A stretch of DNA of 64,000 nt from an uncultured Anaerobutyricum sp. (GTDB lineage Bacteria; Bacillota; Clostridia; Lachnospirales; Lachnospiraceae): the NCBI RefSeq assembly GCF_934307085.1, contig NZ_CAKRCF010000008.1, positions 18,504 through 82,503 of the forward strand. Direction: 5' to 3'. The notes under the pieces are model-generated. The model was given only the letters and a program-made list of their open reading frames with translations, was not told the DNA's origin and ran no database searches. The translations under genes were made by a program, and so were the position numbers. This document shows, one piece after another, positions 1 to 8,674 of the stretch. The number at the start of each line of letters is the position of its first letter. Position 1 is the stretch's first letter.

Positions 1-1505
1 GTATGTTAGGAATTCTTGTAGATCGTGATAAGGGTGGTTATTGGAAAGATGTATGGGGAGATACACAAAAATCTCAGACAATTAACAGCTATTTAAGTGC
101 AGGAAGCAGAGCAGTAAGGGAAACTGCACCTAAAGCATTGATTGCACTTCAGCTTGAAACACCGAATGTTACTAAGTATCAGGCAATTATGGATACCTGG
201 GAAAGGGATGGCATAGATTACGATGTACTTGGTTCTTCCTATTATCCATTCTGGTCTACTGAACAAAAAGCAAATACACCAGACACATTAAAAAAGGTGC
301 AGGAATATGCAGCTTCCAGAGGTAAGCTTTTTGTTGTTACTGAAACAGCATGGACAAACTCTTTAGAGGACGCAGATGGAACTCCGAACTCTATTGGTAA
401 GTCAGATGATACTTCTGCATATGAAGTAGGTCCGCAGGGACAAGTTAATATGCTCACAGACTTGTATAAGACAGTTCTTTCTCAGGATAACGGTCTTGGA
501 GCTTTTTACTGGGAAGGTGCGTGGCTTCCAGTAAGACCTGGTTGGACAAACTCGGGATATAATAAAAAGATTGCAGATGAATATGGAACTGGATGGGCTT
601 CTGCTGGAGCAAATGGATATTTTTCCGAGTACAAAATGTATTATAATGGCGAGCCTGCATGGGGCGGAACAAGCTGGGATAATCAAGGACTCTTTGATGA
701 CAGAGGATATCCATTAGATTCTCTTCGTTTTTACAAAGATGCTGTATCTTCTGATACAAAGTATTCCAGAGTAGTTATTACATTATGTGATAAAGCCAAT
801 AATGTAATTGATTATAGAGTCATAAAGGTGGAAAAGGGAGAAAATGTAACATATACATTGCCAGATATTAGTGGTTATACAAAAACAGAGAATACACTAC
901 AGATTTCAGGAACAGGAGAAGAGTTAACTCAGATATCTGCTGCTGTGTATGACAAGATTGTTATTCCAAAGCAACAGGTGATTTCTACTAAGAAGTCTTC
1001 ATATACTCTCTCTTACGGTACAACATACAATCTTAAAACACAGGTGAAGGCGATAGGAAGTCTGACATTTACTTCAAATAATACAAGTGTTGCTTCTATA
1101 GGAAGACAAAGTGGAAAGTTAACATTGAAAAAGCCTGGAAAAGTAACAATTAAGATAACTGCCGGAGCAACAAAAGACTATAAACAGGCAAATAAAAATA
1201 TTACAATCTACGTTGTTCCAAAACAGCAGACAGTCAAGAAGCTTTCTGCTGCAAAGAAGAAAATAAAGGTTGTTTTAAAGAAAGATACAAAAGCCACAGG
1301 ATATCAAATTCTTGTAGCCAAAGACTCTAAATTTAGCAAAGGAAGAAAAGTACTTACGAAAAAGGGAACAAAACAAGTGACCTATACGATAACGAAGTTA
1401 ACCTCTAAGAAAGTTTATTATGTGAAAGCTCGTTCTTACAAAACAATAGGTAATAAAAAGTACTTTGCTTCATGGAGTAAAATAAAGAAAGTAAAAGTAA
1501 AGTAA
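1..1505 (+). CDS. GH53 endo-beta-1,4-galactanase-like secreted protein, 3' part (5' end outside window)
   Basis: The reading frame is open from the window edge to a TAA at 1503-1505, so the start, signal peptide and acid/base half of the barrel lie upstream. Counting from the ATG at 3, residues 1-245 match the second half of the GH53 domain of the complete paralogue at 19239-22376. The likely nucleophile is E114 in the segment VVTETAW. A region with a conserved LCD motif follows (about 255-300), then a Big_2-like Ig fold (about 325-405) and a Lys-rich FN3-like end (about 410-500). GH53 enzymes cut beta-1,4-galactan side chains of pectin outside the cell. The basic Ig-like tail probably holds the enzyme at the wall, which is inference. 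The family call is firm, the substrate less so. Confidence 0.85.
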   Translation, partial: MLGILVDRDKGGYWKDVWGDTQKSQTINSYLSAGSRAVRETAPKALIALQLETPNVTKYQAIMDTWERDGIDYDVLGSSYYPFWSTEQKANTPDTLKKVQEYAASRGKLFVVTETAWTNSLEDADGTPNSIGKSDDTSAYEVGPQGQVNMLTDLYKTVLSQDNGLGAFYWEGAWLPVRPGWTNSGYNKKIADEYGTGWASAGANGYFSEYKMYYNGEPAWGGTSWDNQGLFDDRGYPLDSLRFYKDAVSSDTKYSRVVITLCDKANNVIDYRVIKVEKGENVTYTLPDISGYTKTENTLQISGTGEELTQISAAVYDKIVIPKQQVISTKKSSYTLSYGTTYNLKTQVKAIGSLTFTSNNTSVASIGRQSGKLTLKKPGKVTIKITAGATKDYKQANKNITIYVVPKQQTVKKLSAAKKKIKVVLKKDTKATGYQILVAKDSKFSKGRKVLTKKGTKQVTYTITKLTSKKVYYVKARSYKTIGNKKYFASWSKIKKVKVK

Positions 1506-1506
1506 A

Positions 1507-1611
1507 TTCTAATTTATTGAGCTGGTAATAGACGCCGCTGTGGAGATATCTATGCAATCCGACCATAGGTATCTCCACAGCGGCGTCTATTATCAACTCG
1601 ACAAATTAGAA
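1507..1611. repeat. Type A inverted-repeat element, copy A1 (terminator-like)
   Basis: Short outer inverted repeats (TTCTAATTT at 1507-1515, AAATTAGAA at 1603-1611) flank a 28-bp stem (1527-1554 with 1564-1591, 27 of 28 paired) that begins AATAGACGCCGCTGTGG. The 9-nt loop contains CAATCCG. It lies between convergent genes and could end transcription both ways. The same outer ends and AGACGCC core recur at 8601-8674 and, degraded, at 29941-30258 and 30322-30615. Confidence 0.85.
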
Positions 1612-1620
1612 GTTAATAAA

Positions 1621-2373
1621 TTAAATTTCGATTCCCAAAATTTTTTTTGCATTTTCTATTCGTTCTTTTGTTGGAGGCTCAATACCCTCTAATGGATAAT
1701 CCAGACCAAGTTCTTTCCATTTGTAAATTCCCATCGTATGATAAGGCAGGATTTCTATCTTTTCCACGTTATCAAGAGAATGAATGAAATCAGATAGTCT
1801 GGTTAAATATTCATCTTTATCGCTTCGTTCCGGAACAAGGACATGACGAATCCAAATTGGTTTTTTGATATCAGAAAGATAGCGAATCATGTCGAGAATA
1901 TTTTCGTTGCTCCGACCAGTTAAAGTCTTGTGACATTCAGTATCAATATGTTTGATATCCACTAATAACAGGTCTGTGTATTTCATCAATTCCTGAAATT
2001 TAGAAAAGAAAGGTTCTTCTCTTGTAAAAGGTCCTCCAGCAGTATCAATAACAGTGTGGATTCCTTTTTCTTTTGCCTTTTTAAAAAACTCTAGCATAAA
2101 ATCAATCTGTAAAAGAGGCTCACCACCACTTACAGTAATACCGCCGCTATTTTTCCAGTAAGTACGATAACGGAGTGCCTGATTTAACAGCTCATCCGCA
2201 CTTCTCCACACCGCACCATTTTCCTCTGTCATTTTCCAGGTGTCCGGATTGTGGCAGAACTGGCATCGCAAAGGACAACCCTGTAAAAAAACAATAAAAC
2301 GAACTCCCGGTCCATCCACCGAACCAAAACTCTCTGTAGAATGAACAAGAGCCATCGTATTTTTATCACTCAT
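1621..2373 (-). CDS. pflA: Pyruvate formate-lyase activating enzyme (radical SAM)
   Basis: This enzyme uses a [4Fe-4S] cluster and S-adenosylmethionine to place the glycyl radical on PflB. The radical-SAM CxxxCxxC motif is C33, C37, C40 (QGCPLRCQFC), with the GG-E motif SGGEPL further on. The length of 250 aa is normal. The frame extends to a GTG at 2380-2382, but that GTG lies inside the ribosome binding site (GAGGTG), so I chose the ATG at 2371-2373. The gene follows pflB on the same strand after about 500 bp that hold a class I structured repeat. This spacing is larger than in a tight pflB-pflA operon, so pflA may have its own promoter or be expressed by read-through. Confidence 0.95.
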   Translation of the reverse strand: MSDKNTMALVHSTESFGSVDGPGVRFIVFLQGCPLRCQFCHNPDTWKMTEENGAVWRSADELLNQALRYRTYWKNSGGITVSGGEPLLQIDFMLEFFKKAKEKGIHTVIDTAGGPFTREEPFFSKFQELMKYTDLLLVDIKHIDTECHKTLTGRSNENILDMIRYLSDIKKPIWIRHVLVPERSDKDEYLTRLSDFIHSLDNVEKIEILPYHTMGIYKWKELGLDYPLEGIEPPTKERIENAKKILGIEI

Positions 2374-2667
2374 AAATAACACCTCATATTACTCGCTTTT
2401 TAATTATAAATTCATCATAGTCAAAACTTTTATAGACGAAATACTTCTCATAATATTAAAATTTATAATGTTAGAAATACCCGCCATTAAAAATAGTAGT
2501 CAAGAAATAAAATCTGATTAATCTTTATTGCTACTACAGTGTAAAAATAAGCTATCAGGAAAAAATTAATATATTCATATAAATAGATGTATATGAATAA
2601 TTGAAAATAGTGATTAGGAAACAAAGTATAATTATATTAAAGTCAGGATGTTGGCAAGATATATGGT
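2374..2667. other. Intergenic region upstream of pflA
   Basis: No gene is visible in this AT-rich stretch. It holds a small perfect hairpin (TATTCATAT at 2572-2580 with ATATGAATA at 2591-2599). I could not find a convincing minus-strand promoter with 16-18 bp spacing, although pflA would be expected to have one. Confidence 0.5.
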
Positions 2668-2828
2668 AAAGAACGTAATACAAAAAGAGAACACTTTTAT
2701 GACTTTTGTACTATGGAATTTTGACCGTAGCCGCTTCGAACTGCTTTCTTCGAAGCGGCTGTTTTATCGGGCAAAATAGAATGTTTAGTACAATGAATAA
2801 AAATATCTCTTTTTGTATTACGTTCTTT
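2668..2828 (+). repeat. Class I structured repeat, copy I1 (possible non-coding RNA)
   Basis: Four nested helices can be read directly. P1 is a perfect 23-bp pair (2668-2690 with 2806-2828). P2 is TTGTACT (2706-2712) with AGTACAA (2787-2793). P3 is ATTTTG (2718-2723) with CAAAAT (2772-2777). P4 is a perfect 12-bp pair starting AGCCGC (2729-2740 with 2749-2760). Between the helices are ATGGA, ACCGT, GTTTTATCGGG and AGAATGTTT, which return almost unchanged in copies I2 and I3 although the helices differ. It lies about 40 nt after the pflB stop, so it is probably on the pflB transcript, in antisense orientation relative to I1's plus-strand form. Confidence 0.8.
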
Positions 2829-2870
2829 TCAAAAAACGAGAGTCAGCATCCATAAGGATAAAAACATTTA

Positions 2871-5123
2871 TTACATTCTATCGTGGCATGTTCTTGCAAT
2901 TACATCTAACTGCTGTTCTTTTGTCAGTGAGATAAATTTAACTGCGTAACCAGAAACACGGATAGTAAAGTTTGCGTATTCTTCTTTTTCTGGATGTTCC
3001 ATCGCATCAATCAATTTCTCAACACCAAATACGTTTACATTTAAGTGGTGAGCGCCCTGAGCAAAGTAACCATCCATAACATTTACTAAGTTATTGATAC
3101 GTTCTTCTTCGGAATGTCCAAGTGCATCTGGATTAATTGTCTGTGTATTGGAAATGCCATCTAATGCCCATTCGTAAGGAAGTTTTGCTACGGAGTTTAA
3201 GGAAGCTAAGAGACCGTTCTGCTCTGCACCATAACTTGGGTTTGCCCCTGGGGAAAGTGGCTCACCAGCTTTTCTTCCGTCTGGAAGGGAACCTGTTGCC
3301 TTACCATATACTACGTTAGATGTGATAGTAAGTATGGAAGTTGTAGGTTCGGAATCACGGTAAGTATGGAATTTCTCAAGTTTCTTCATGAATGTTTGGA
3401 GTAACCATACAGCGATATCATCTGCGCGGTCGTCGTCATTTCCGTATTTAGGGAAGTCACCAGTTGTTTCGTAATCTACAACAAGACCTTCTTCGTTACG
3501 AACTGTCTTAACTTTTGCGTATTTGATAGCACTTAAGGAGTCTACTACATGTGAAAATCCTGCGATACCTGTAGCGAAAGTACGACGTACATTTGTATCG
3601 ATTAAGGACATCAGTGCATATTCATAGTAGTATTTGTCATGCATGTACTGGATAAGATTTAATGTATTGACATATAAGCCTGCTAACCAGTCCATCATGA
3701 TATCATATTTGTGCATTACTTCGTCATAGTCAAGATATTCAGAAGTGATTGGTTTATATTCTGGTCCAACCTGCTGTCCTGACTTTTCATCCACACCACC
3801 ATTGATAGCATAAAGAAGACATTTTGCAAGGTTTGCACGAGCTCCAAAGAACTGCATTTCCTTACCAGTTTGTGTAGCAGAAACACAGCAGCAGATGGAG
3901 TAATCATCGCCCCATACTGGACGCATTACATCATCATTTTCATACTGGATAGAACTTGTTGTGATAGAAATATGAGCTGCGTAATCTCTAAATGCTTTTG
4001 GAAGACGCTCAGAGTAAAGTACGGTAAGGTTTGGCTCTGGAGATGGTCCCATATTTTCTAATGTATGGAGGAAACGGTAGTCCGTCTTTGTAACCATAGA
4101 ACGTCCGTCCTGTCCAAGTCCACCAACTTCGAGTGTTGCCCATACAGGGTCACCAGAGAAGAGCTGGTTGTAAGCTGGGATACGTCCGAACTTAACCATA
4201 CGGAACTTCATAGTCATATGGTCGATTAATTCCTGTGCTTCCTTCTCTGTAAGGATTCCCTTATCCATATCACGTTTGATATAAATATCAAGGAAAGTAG
4301 CGATACGTCCGATACTCATAGCAGCACCGTTCTGTGTTTTGATTGCTGCAAGGTATCCGAAATATGTCCACTGAACAGCCTCTTTTGCGTTAGAAGCAGG
4401 TTCAGAAATATCATAGCCATAGCTTTCAGCCATAATCTTCATATCTTTTAATGCTTTAATCTGCACGGAGATTTCTTCTCTTAAACGGATAACATCGTCT
4501 GTCATTGTTCCGTCGCCACAGTTTGCGAAATCTTTCTGTTTGTCAGCAACTAACAGGTCGATACCGTAAAGAGCGACACGACGGTAATCACCAACGATAC
4601 GTCCACGTCCGTAAGTATCTGGAAGACCGGTGATAATCTTGTTGTGACGAGCTTTTTTCATCTCAGGAGTATAAGCATCAAATACTGCCTGGTTATGTGT
4701 TTTATGATAATCTGTAAAAATCTTATGGAATTCTGGGTTTGGTGTGTAACCATAAGTTGTACAAGCTTCCTCGGCAGTACGGATACCACCAAATGGCATG
4801 AATGCACGTTTTAAAGGTTTGTCTGTCTGAAGACCTACAATCTGCTCTTTATCCTTTAAAGATTCAGAAATATAACCCGGTTTATGAGAAGTAAGGCTTG
4901 ATACGATATCAGTATCCATATCAAGAACGCCACCTTTTTCACGCTCTGCTTTCTGCAGCTTCTGCAGTTCGCCCCACAGTGCGTCAGTAGCTTCGGTTGG
5001 ACCTTCAAGGAAAGAAGCATCTCCATCATATGGAGTGTAGTTATCCTGGATAAACTCTCTTAAATTAATTTCCTCTCGCCAGATTCGTCCATTAAATCCC
5101 TGCCATTGTTCTTTTTGTAACAT
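2871..5123 (-). CDS. pflB: Formate C-acetyltransferase (pyruvate formate-lyase)
   Basis: This cytoplasmic glycyl-radical enzyme converts pyruvate and CoA to acetyl-CoA and formate, central to mixed-acid fermentation. At 750 aa it has the usual length. The active-site cysteines are C412 and C413, in a triple-Cys context ([12 protein letters not shown]) where many homologues read ACC. The radical glycine is G725 in RVSGYAV, close to the C-terminus as expected. A strong ribosome binding site (GGGAGG) precedes the ATG. The leader upstream holds a promoter-like pair and a hairpin. The activase gene pflA lies downstream. Confidence 0.97.
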   Translation of the reverse strand: MLQKEQWQGFNGRIWREEINLREFIQDNYTPYDGDASFLEGPTEATDALWGELQKLQKAEREKGGVLDMDTDIVSSLTSHKPGYISESLKDKEQIVGLQTDKPLKRAFMPFGGIRTAEEACTTYGYTPNPEFHKIFTDYHKTHNQAVFDAYTPEMKKARHNKIITGLPDTYGRGRIVGDYRRVALYGIDLLVADKQKDFANCGDGTMTDDVIRLREEISVQIKALKDMKIMAESYGYDISEPASNAKEAVQWTYFGYLAAIKTQNGAAMSIGRIATFLDIYIKRDMDKGILTEKEAQELIDHMTMKFRMVKFGRIPAYNQLFSGDPVWATLEVGGLGQDGRSMVTKTDYRFLHTLENMGPSPEPNLTVLYSERLPKAFRDYAAHISITTSSIQYENDDVMRPVWGDDYSICCCVSATQTGKEMQFFGARANLAKCLLYAINGGVDEKSGQQVGPEYKPITSEYLDYDEVMHKYDIMMDWLAGLYVNTLNLIQYMHDKYYYEYALMSLIDTNVRRTFATGIAGFSHVVDSLSAIKYAKVKTVRNEEGLVVDYETTGDFPKYGNDDDRADDIAVWLLQTFMKKLEKFHTYRDSEPTTSILTITSNVVYGKATGSLPDGRKAGEPLSPGANPSYGAEQNGLLASLNSVAKLPYEWALDGISNTQTINPDALGHSEEERINNLVNVMDGYFAQGAHHLNVNVFGVEKLIDAMEHPEKEEYANFTIRVSGYAVKFISLTKEQQLDVIARTCHDRM

Positions 5124-5206
5124 TTTAATTGACCTCCCTGTTTGTTAAAAAAATCCTTAAGTCAAGGTTTTGAAATATGTTTGCTAAAAAATCAACAAAA
5201 TAATTA

Positions 5207-5255
5207 GATGATTCTATAAAATTAGTCATAACTTATTTGGGTTATAATCATCTAA
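5207..5255 (-). promoter_or_regulatory. Stem-loop in the pflB leader
   Basis: TAGATGATT is complementary to AATCATCTA, extended by a bulged TATAA/TTATA pair, with a loop of roughly 20-25 nt. It would sit in the 5' UTR if transcription starts from the promoter-like pair at 5261-5289. A role in mRNA stability or translation control is inference. Confidence 0.45.
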
Positions 5256-5260
5256 CAACA

Positions 5261-5289
5261 TTATTAACATGATTTTTGATAATCGTCAA
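5261..5289 (-). promoter_or_regulatory. Probable promoter for pflB
   Basis: On the minus strand TTGACG (5284-5289) is 17 bp from TAATAA (5261-5266), about 140 bp upstream of the pflB ATG. The -35 box is good and the -10 box is only fair. Confidence 0.4.
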
Positions 5290-5570
5290 ACAATTTTTTA
5301 ATATTATGTGTTCTTTTTTTTGAACATATACAGTAAAAATAGGGATAGAGCCTTTAAAATAGCGTCTTTAAACCTGTTGATAAAAAAATATCAAACCATG
5401 CACACGTACTGATATAAGTACAATATTGCTGAATGTATAGAGGCAATATTCTTGTATATTTATTCAAATTATGACACGAAGCTTGCAGAAACTGTTTTTC
5501 AAACACTCTTCGGGATAGCATTTCACATAATAAAATTTGTTATTATTTTTAATACTTGACTTAATGCTAC
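5290..5570. other. Intergenic region between the thrE pair and pflB
   Basis: No credible gene is visible. An 8-bp perfect stem (AATATTGC at 5422-5429 with GCAATATT at 5443-5450) is present without a clear poly-T tract on the minus strand. The short frames here look like chance in AT-rich sequence. Confidence 0.5.
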
Positions 5571-5819
5571 TTAAAGTTGTCGTTCTGGGAATATCGGATA
5601 GAATATTTGTCCTGTTAGAAAAATAAAAAAGCCGATATCCAGACAAGAAATTGCCCAGACGGTCGGCCAAATAAGAATCTCATACTTCATGTGGTTCATT
5701 CCACTTATTTCCGTCAGTTGTATAAGTGCCTTAAGTATAAATAAAACAGAACAAAATGTCAAGAGATTTGCTAATGAATTAAATAGTAAACCCTTCTTGC
5801 CATATCGTGGAATATCCAT
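5571..5819 (-). CDS. Possible small two-helix membrane protein
   Basis: From the ATG at 5817-5819 the frame gives 82 aa with two long hydrophobic stretches (about residues 11-37 and 45-77), suggesting two membrane helices. It overlaps the last 49 bp of the ThrE C-terminal-type gene in another frame, and the upstream sequence gives only a weak ribosome binding site. I do not recognise the family. It could be a real small membrane protein co-transcribed with the exporter pair, or a chance frame. Confidence 0.3.
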   Translation of the reverse strand: MDIPRYGKKGLLFNSLANLLTFCSVLFILKALIQLTEISGMNHMKYEILIWPTVWAISCLDIGFFIFLTGQIFYPIFPERQL

Positions 5820-6205
5820 ATGAGGCTCATTCCGATGGCAAGTCCCAAAGCACATTGTAATGTTTGAGAGCCATATGCAGCTGCTTCCTGCCATTTTTTC
5901 TGAACGGCATAGCTCATTGTGTAGTAAAGAGAGCCGCCGGGAATCAAAACGACAACAGAAATAATCAAAAATAGTGTGGTGGGGGCTTTTCTTATTTTAG
6001 CAATGACTTCAGAGTAGATTGCGGCGAAGGCACTGGCAAACAACGAAGAAATGAAAACATCAAATCCCCAAGTATTTGCGATGACGTAGACAACCCAGGT
6101 TAATACGCCGCCTAATGCAGCGGGGAGAATATGCTTAAACTGCAAATGAAATAAAAAACCGAATCCGGCGGCTCCGATAAAAGCCGCAAAGAACTGTAAT
6201 ATCAT
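5771..6205 (-). CDS. ThrE-type threonine/serine exporter, C-terminal-like subunit (DUF3815)
   Basis: A 144-aa, very hydrophobic protein with about four or five membrane segments and the IGAAGFGFLFH and PGGSLYYTM signatures typical of the short ThrE_2 family. I chose the ATG at 6203-6205 because an excellent GGAGGT lies just ahead; the longer frame has none. The start overlaps the stop of the partner gene as ATGA (4 bp), so the two are translationally coupled. The pair corresponds to the two halves of single-chain ThrE exporters, which move L-threonine or L-serine out of the cell. The substrate here is not shown by the sequence. Confidence 0.85.
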   Translation of the reverse strand: MILQFFAAFIGAAGFGFLFHLQFKHILPAALGGVLTWVVYVIANTWGFDVFISSLFASAFAAIYSEVIAKIRKAPTTLFLIISVVVLIPGGSLYYTMSYAVQKKWQEAAAYGSQTLQCALGLAIGMSLIWIFHDMARRVYYLIH

Positions 6206-6963
6206 AAGATACCTCCAATAAACCAGATAGCACACATAAATCCACAGGCAAGTGCACCTGCCCAAAGAAGTGATTCCACAAGACGCATTACGCCAGAAAT
6301 CGTATCTCCAATTAAAATATCACGAATAGAGTTGGTCATGAGGATTCCGGGAATTAAGAGCATAATATCACCAATCATAACTTTATCTGTATGGATTACC
6401 GGAAAGAAATATGCAGTCACACAGATGCCGGAGCCGATAAACAGGGAACAGAAAAACTGCAGGATTAAGGTATTACTGCATATAGAATTTAAATGTCTTT
6501 GTAAAAAACACAGAAGAAAGGCAAATATAACCGCAATCGCCCCGTCTAAAATAGTTCCGCCAAAAAAGACGGAAAAGCCACCGGCACCGAGCATACTTCC
6601 CAGATAAATTGTATAAGGGGCAGGTGTGATTTTTGAAATTTTGTTTATTTCATCTTTCAAACCTGTAAGAGGAAGTGGGGAATCACAACAACGCCTGCTG
6701 AGTGCATTTGCCTGTTCTAGCTTAAAGAAATCTGTACCTGTAGGGGTAGTGATTCTTCTGGTTTGTGTGTATTCTTCTCCTTCTGCAAATACCATAGTGA
6801 CAACGATACTTGAAGTGATTGCAAACACATTCATTTGAATCGCACCGTAGGCATGTCCCATTCGGTTTAGGGTTTCTTCCACGCGGCTGACTTCAGCACC
6901 GTTAGTCAACATGATTTCAGCAAGATTTAATAATTCATGTAAAATAGCATTTGGTGGGTTCAA
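6202..6963 (-). CDS. ThrE-type threonine/serine exporter, N-terminal-like subunit (DUF1212)
   Basis: The cytoplasmic N-terminal part carries the family signature (L-N-GAEVSRVEET-NRMG near residues 14-35) and is followed by about five membrane helices from residue 120 on. An ATG at 7009-7011 gives 16 more residues, but a strong AAAGGAGA stands just ahead of a TTG at 6961-6963, and the family begins near there, so I chose TTG (253 aa). The upstream ATG overlaps a TATAAT on the same strand, a further reason to reject it. The gene is coupled by a 4-bp overlap to the smaller subunit. Confidence 0.85.
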   Translation of the reverse strand: MNPPNAILHELLNLAEIMLTNGAEVSRVEETLNRMGHAYGAIQMNVFAITSSIVVTMVFAEGEEYTQTRRITTPTGTDFFKLEQANALSRRCCDSPLPLTGLKDEINKISKITPAPYTIYLGSMLGAGGFSVFFGGTILDGAIAVIFAFLLCFLQRHLNSICSNTLILQFFCSLFIGSGICVTAYFFPVIHTDKVMIGDIMLLIPGILMTNSIRDILIGDTISGVMRLVESLLWAGALACGFMCAIWFIGGIL

Positions 6964-7096
6964 AACGGTCTGTCTCCTTTTACTAGTAGTTTTGCCGCCA
7001 TTATACCGCATTAAAGGGAAAAAAGAAACAGTAATTAAGATAGAAATTTACATAAAAAAGTTTTGAAAAGTAAAAATACAGGTAGAAAAAAGAAAA

Positions 7097-7126
7097 TTGT
7101 AATCTTTTTTTGTTTTGTGATATAGT
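7097..7126 (+). promoter_or_regulatory. Probable promoter for the CmpB-like gene
   Basis: TTGTAA (7097-7102) and TATAGT (7121-7126) are 18 bp apart, about 120 bp upstream of the TTG start at 7245. Both boxes are near consensus. Confidence 0.4.
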
Positions 7127-7244
7127 ATAGAATTGTAGCTATATAAAAGAAAAATGATTATAGGAGAAAGTTTGTAGTGTGGGAACAAGGGACATAAGAG
7201 AAACATACAAATAGATAAAAGAGAAGATAGTAAGGAGAAAAATT

Positions 7245-8597
7245 TTGAGCTATACCTGGTATGAAGTGTTCTGGTTTTTTCTGTTATATTCCTTTGCAGG
7301 ATGGGTAATAGGAACTTCTGGGGCAGCATTAAAAGAGAAAAAATTTATTGATGTAGGATTTTTATATGGGCCGTGGTGTCCGACTTATGGGTTTGGAGCG
7401 GTTGGTTTTGCATTATTTTTGCCGGAATTAAAAACGCAGCCAGTATTCTTATTTGCAGGAGGAGTGATTATGTCATTCATTATCACTTCACTGACTGGAC
7501 TGACGTTAGAACGTATTTTCCACCAGAAATGGAAGGATTATTCCAGACGAAGATTTAACTTTGGAGGATATGTTAACCTGCCTTATACGGTGGTATGGGG
7601 TGCGGCAGCACTTTTATGCATCTGGGTTGTCAATCCATTTTTAAGTAAAATTATTGGAATACTGCCTCATGGATTGGGAAAAGTGATTCTGATTATTGCC
7701 TATGTAGTAATGGTCATTGACCTTATTGGAACTGTTTCAGGAATTCTGAGTGTGCATATCCGCCTGGCAAGATTAGGAAAACTAGTCCTTGTAGAAGAAG
7801 TCTCTGATAATTTACAAAAAGCTGCAGATTATATGGGAAATGGTCTAACTGGCTGGGTATTAAAACACCTTGAAAAAAGTCATGAAGGTCTTGAAATAAA
7901 AGAAATCATCCGAAGTAAACTGCAAAGACGGGAAAAAACACAGGAAATGGTTGGTGTATTTGCGGCAGGATGTGGATTTTACAAATTGTTCTGGCTGTTT
8001 TTCTTAGGATCTTTTCTGGGCGATATTACCGAGACAATCTTTTGTTGGTGGAAGATGGGATCCATTACGAGTCGAAGCAGTGTAGTATATGGGCCTTTTA
8101 GTCTCGTATGGGGAATTGGCTGTTTCTTTTTAACATATATGCTTTACCAATATAGAGACAGAAGTGATAGCTTCATTTTTATATTTGGAACAGTACTTGG
8201 TGGGGCATATGAATATATTTGCAGCGTTGTATTGGAGCTTGTCTTTGGGACCGTCTTCTGGGATTACAGCAAAATACCATTCAATCTTGGGGGAAGAATT
8301 AACTTATTATATTGCTTCTTCTGGGGAATTGCAGCGGTAGTCTGGATGAAGATATTATATCCGAAGTTATCAGGACTTATCGAGAAAATACCAAAGAAAA
8401 TTGGAGTGCCATTAACTTGGTTCTTAGTCGTATTCATGGTATTCGATATGGCAATATCAGGTCTTGCTTTAAACCGTTATCACGAACGACACCAAAGTAT
8501 AAAAACACCAGAAAATTCCATAACGAAAATATTAGATACAAGATTTCCAGACTCAAGAATGGAAAGAATCTATCCAAGTGCAAAACATGTGAGGTAG
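7245..8597 (+). CDS. CmpB-like putative ABC-transporter-type membrane protein (PF06541 type)
   Basis: A 450-aa integral membrane protein built from two related halves. Each half repeats LYGP/VYGP followed by DYS-(x)n-FN(F/L)GG(Y/R)-NL-Y---WG (first half about residues 40-123, second about 280-368). This duplicated pattern is typical of the family often called putative ABC transporter permease (CmpB). Its biochemical role is not established. The linker between the halves (about 175-240) is charged and probably cytoplasmic. The start is TTG with AAGGAGA seven bases ahead. It is transcribed divergently from the thrE pair and converges on the next gene, with a type A repeat between. Confidence 0.7.
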   Translation: MSYTWYEVFWFFLLYSFAGWVIGTSGAALKEKKFIDVGFLYGPWCPTYGFGAVGFALFLPELKTQPVFLFAGGVIMSFIITSLTGLTLERIFHQKWKDYSRRRFNFGGYVNLPYTVVWGAAALLCIWVVNPFLSKIIGILPHGLGKVILIIAYVVMVIDLIGTVSGILSVHIRLARLGKLVLVEEVSDNLQKAADYMGNGLTGWVLKHLEKSHEGLEIKEIIRSKLQRREKTQEMVGVFAAGCGFYKLFWLFFLGSFLGDITETIFCWWKMGSITSRSSVVYGPFSLVWGIGCFFLTYMLYQYRDRSDSFIFIFGTVLGGAYEYICSVVLELVFGTVFWDYSKIPFNLGGRINLLYCFFWGIAAVVWMKILYPKLSGLIEKIPKKIGVPLTWFLVVFMVFDMAISGLALNRYHERHQSIKTPENSITKILDTRFPDSRMERIYPSAKHVR

Positions 8598-8600
8598 GGC

Positions 8601-8674
8601 AATTCTAATTTATTAATCTGAGCAGACGCCACTGTCTTTATAGCGGCGTCTGTTTAACCCTACAAATTAGAATT
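8601..8674. repeat. Type A inverted-repeat element, copy A2 (overlaps the end of the downstream gene)
   Basis: Outer arms AATTCTAATTT (from 8601) and AAATTAGAATT (8664-8674) enclose CAGACGCCACTG and AGCGGCGTCTG. It has the same ends and core as A1, with a shorter stem. It separates convergent genes and should act as a two-way terminator. The right arm runs into the gene at 8660-9718 and supplies its last codons. Confidence 0.8.

Noticed and set aside
242..759. Several minus-strand frames opposite the partial GH53 gene
   Set aside because: They overlap a clear GH53 reading frame, have no ribosome binding sites and give low-complexity proteins; antisense shadows.
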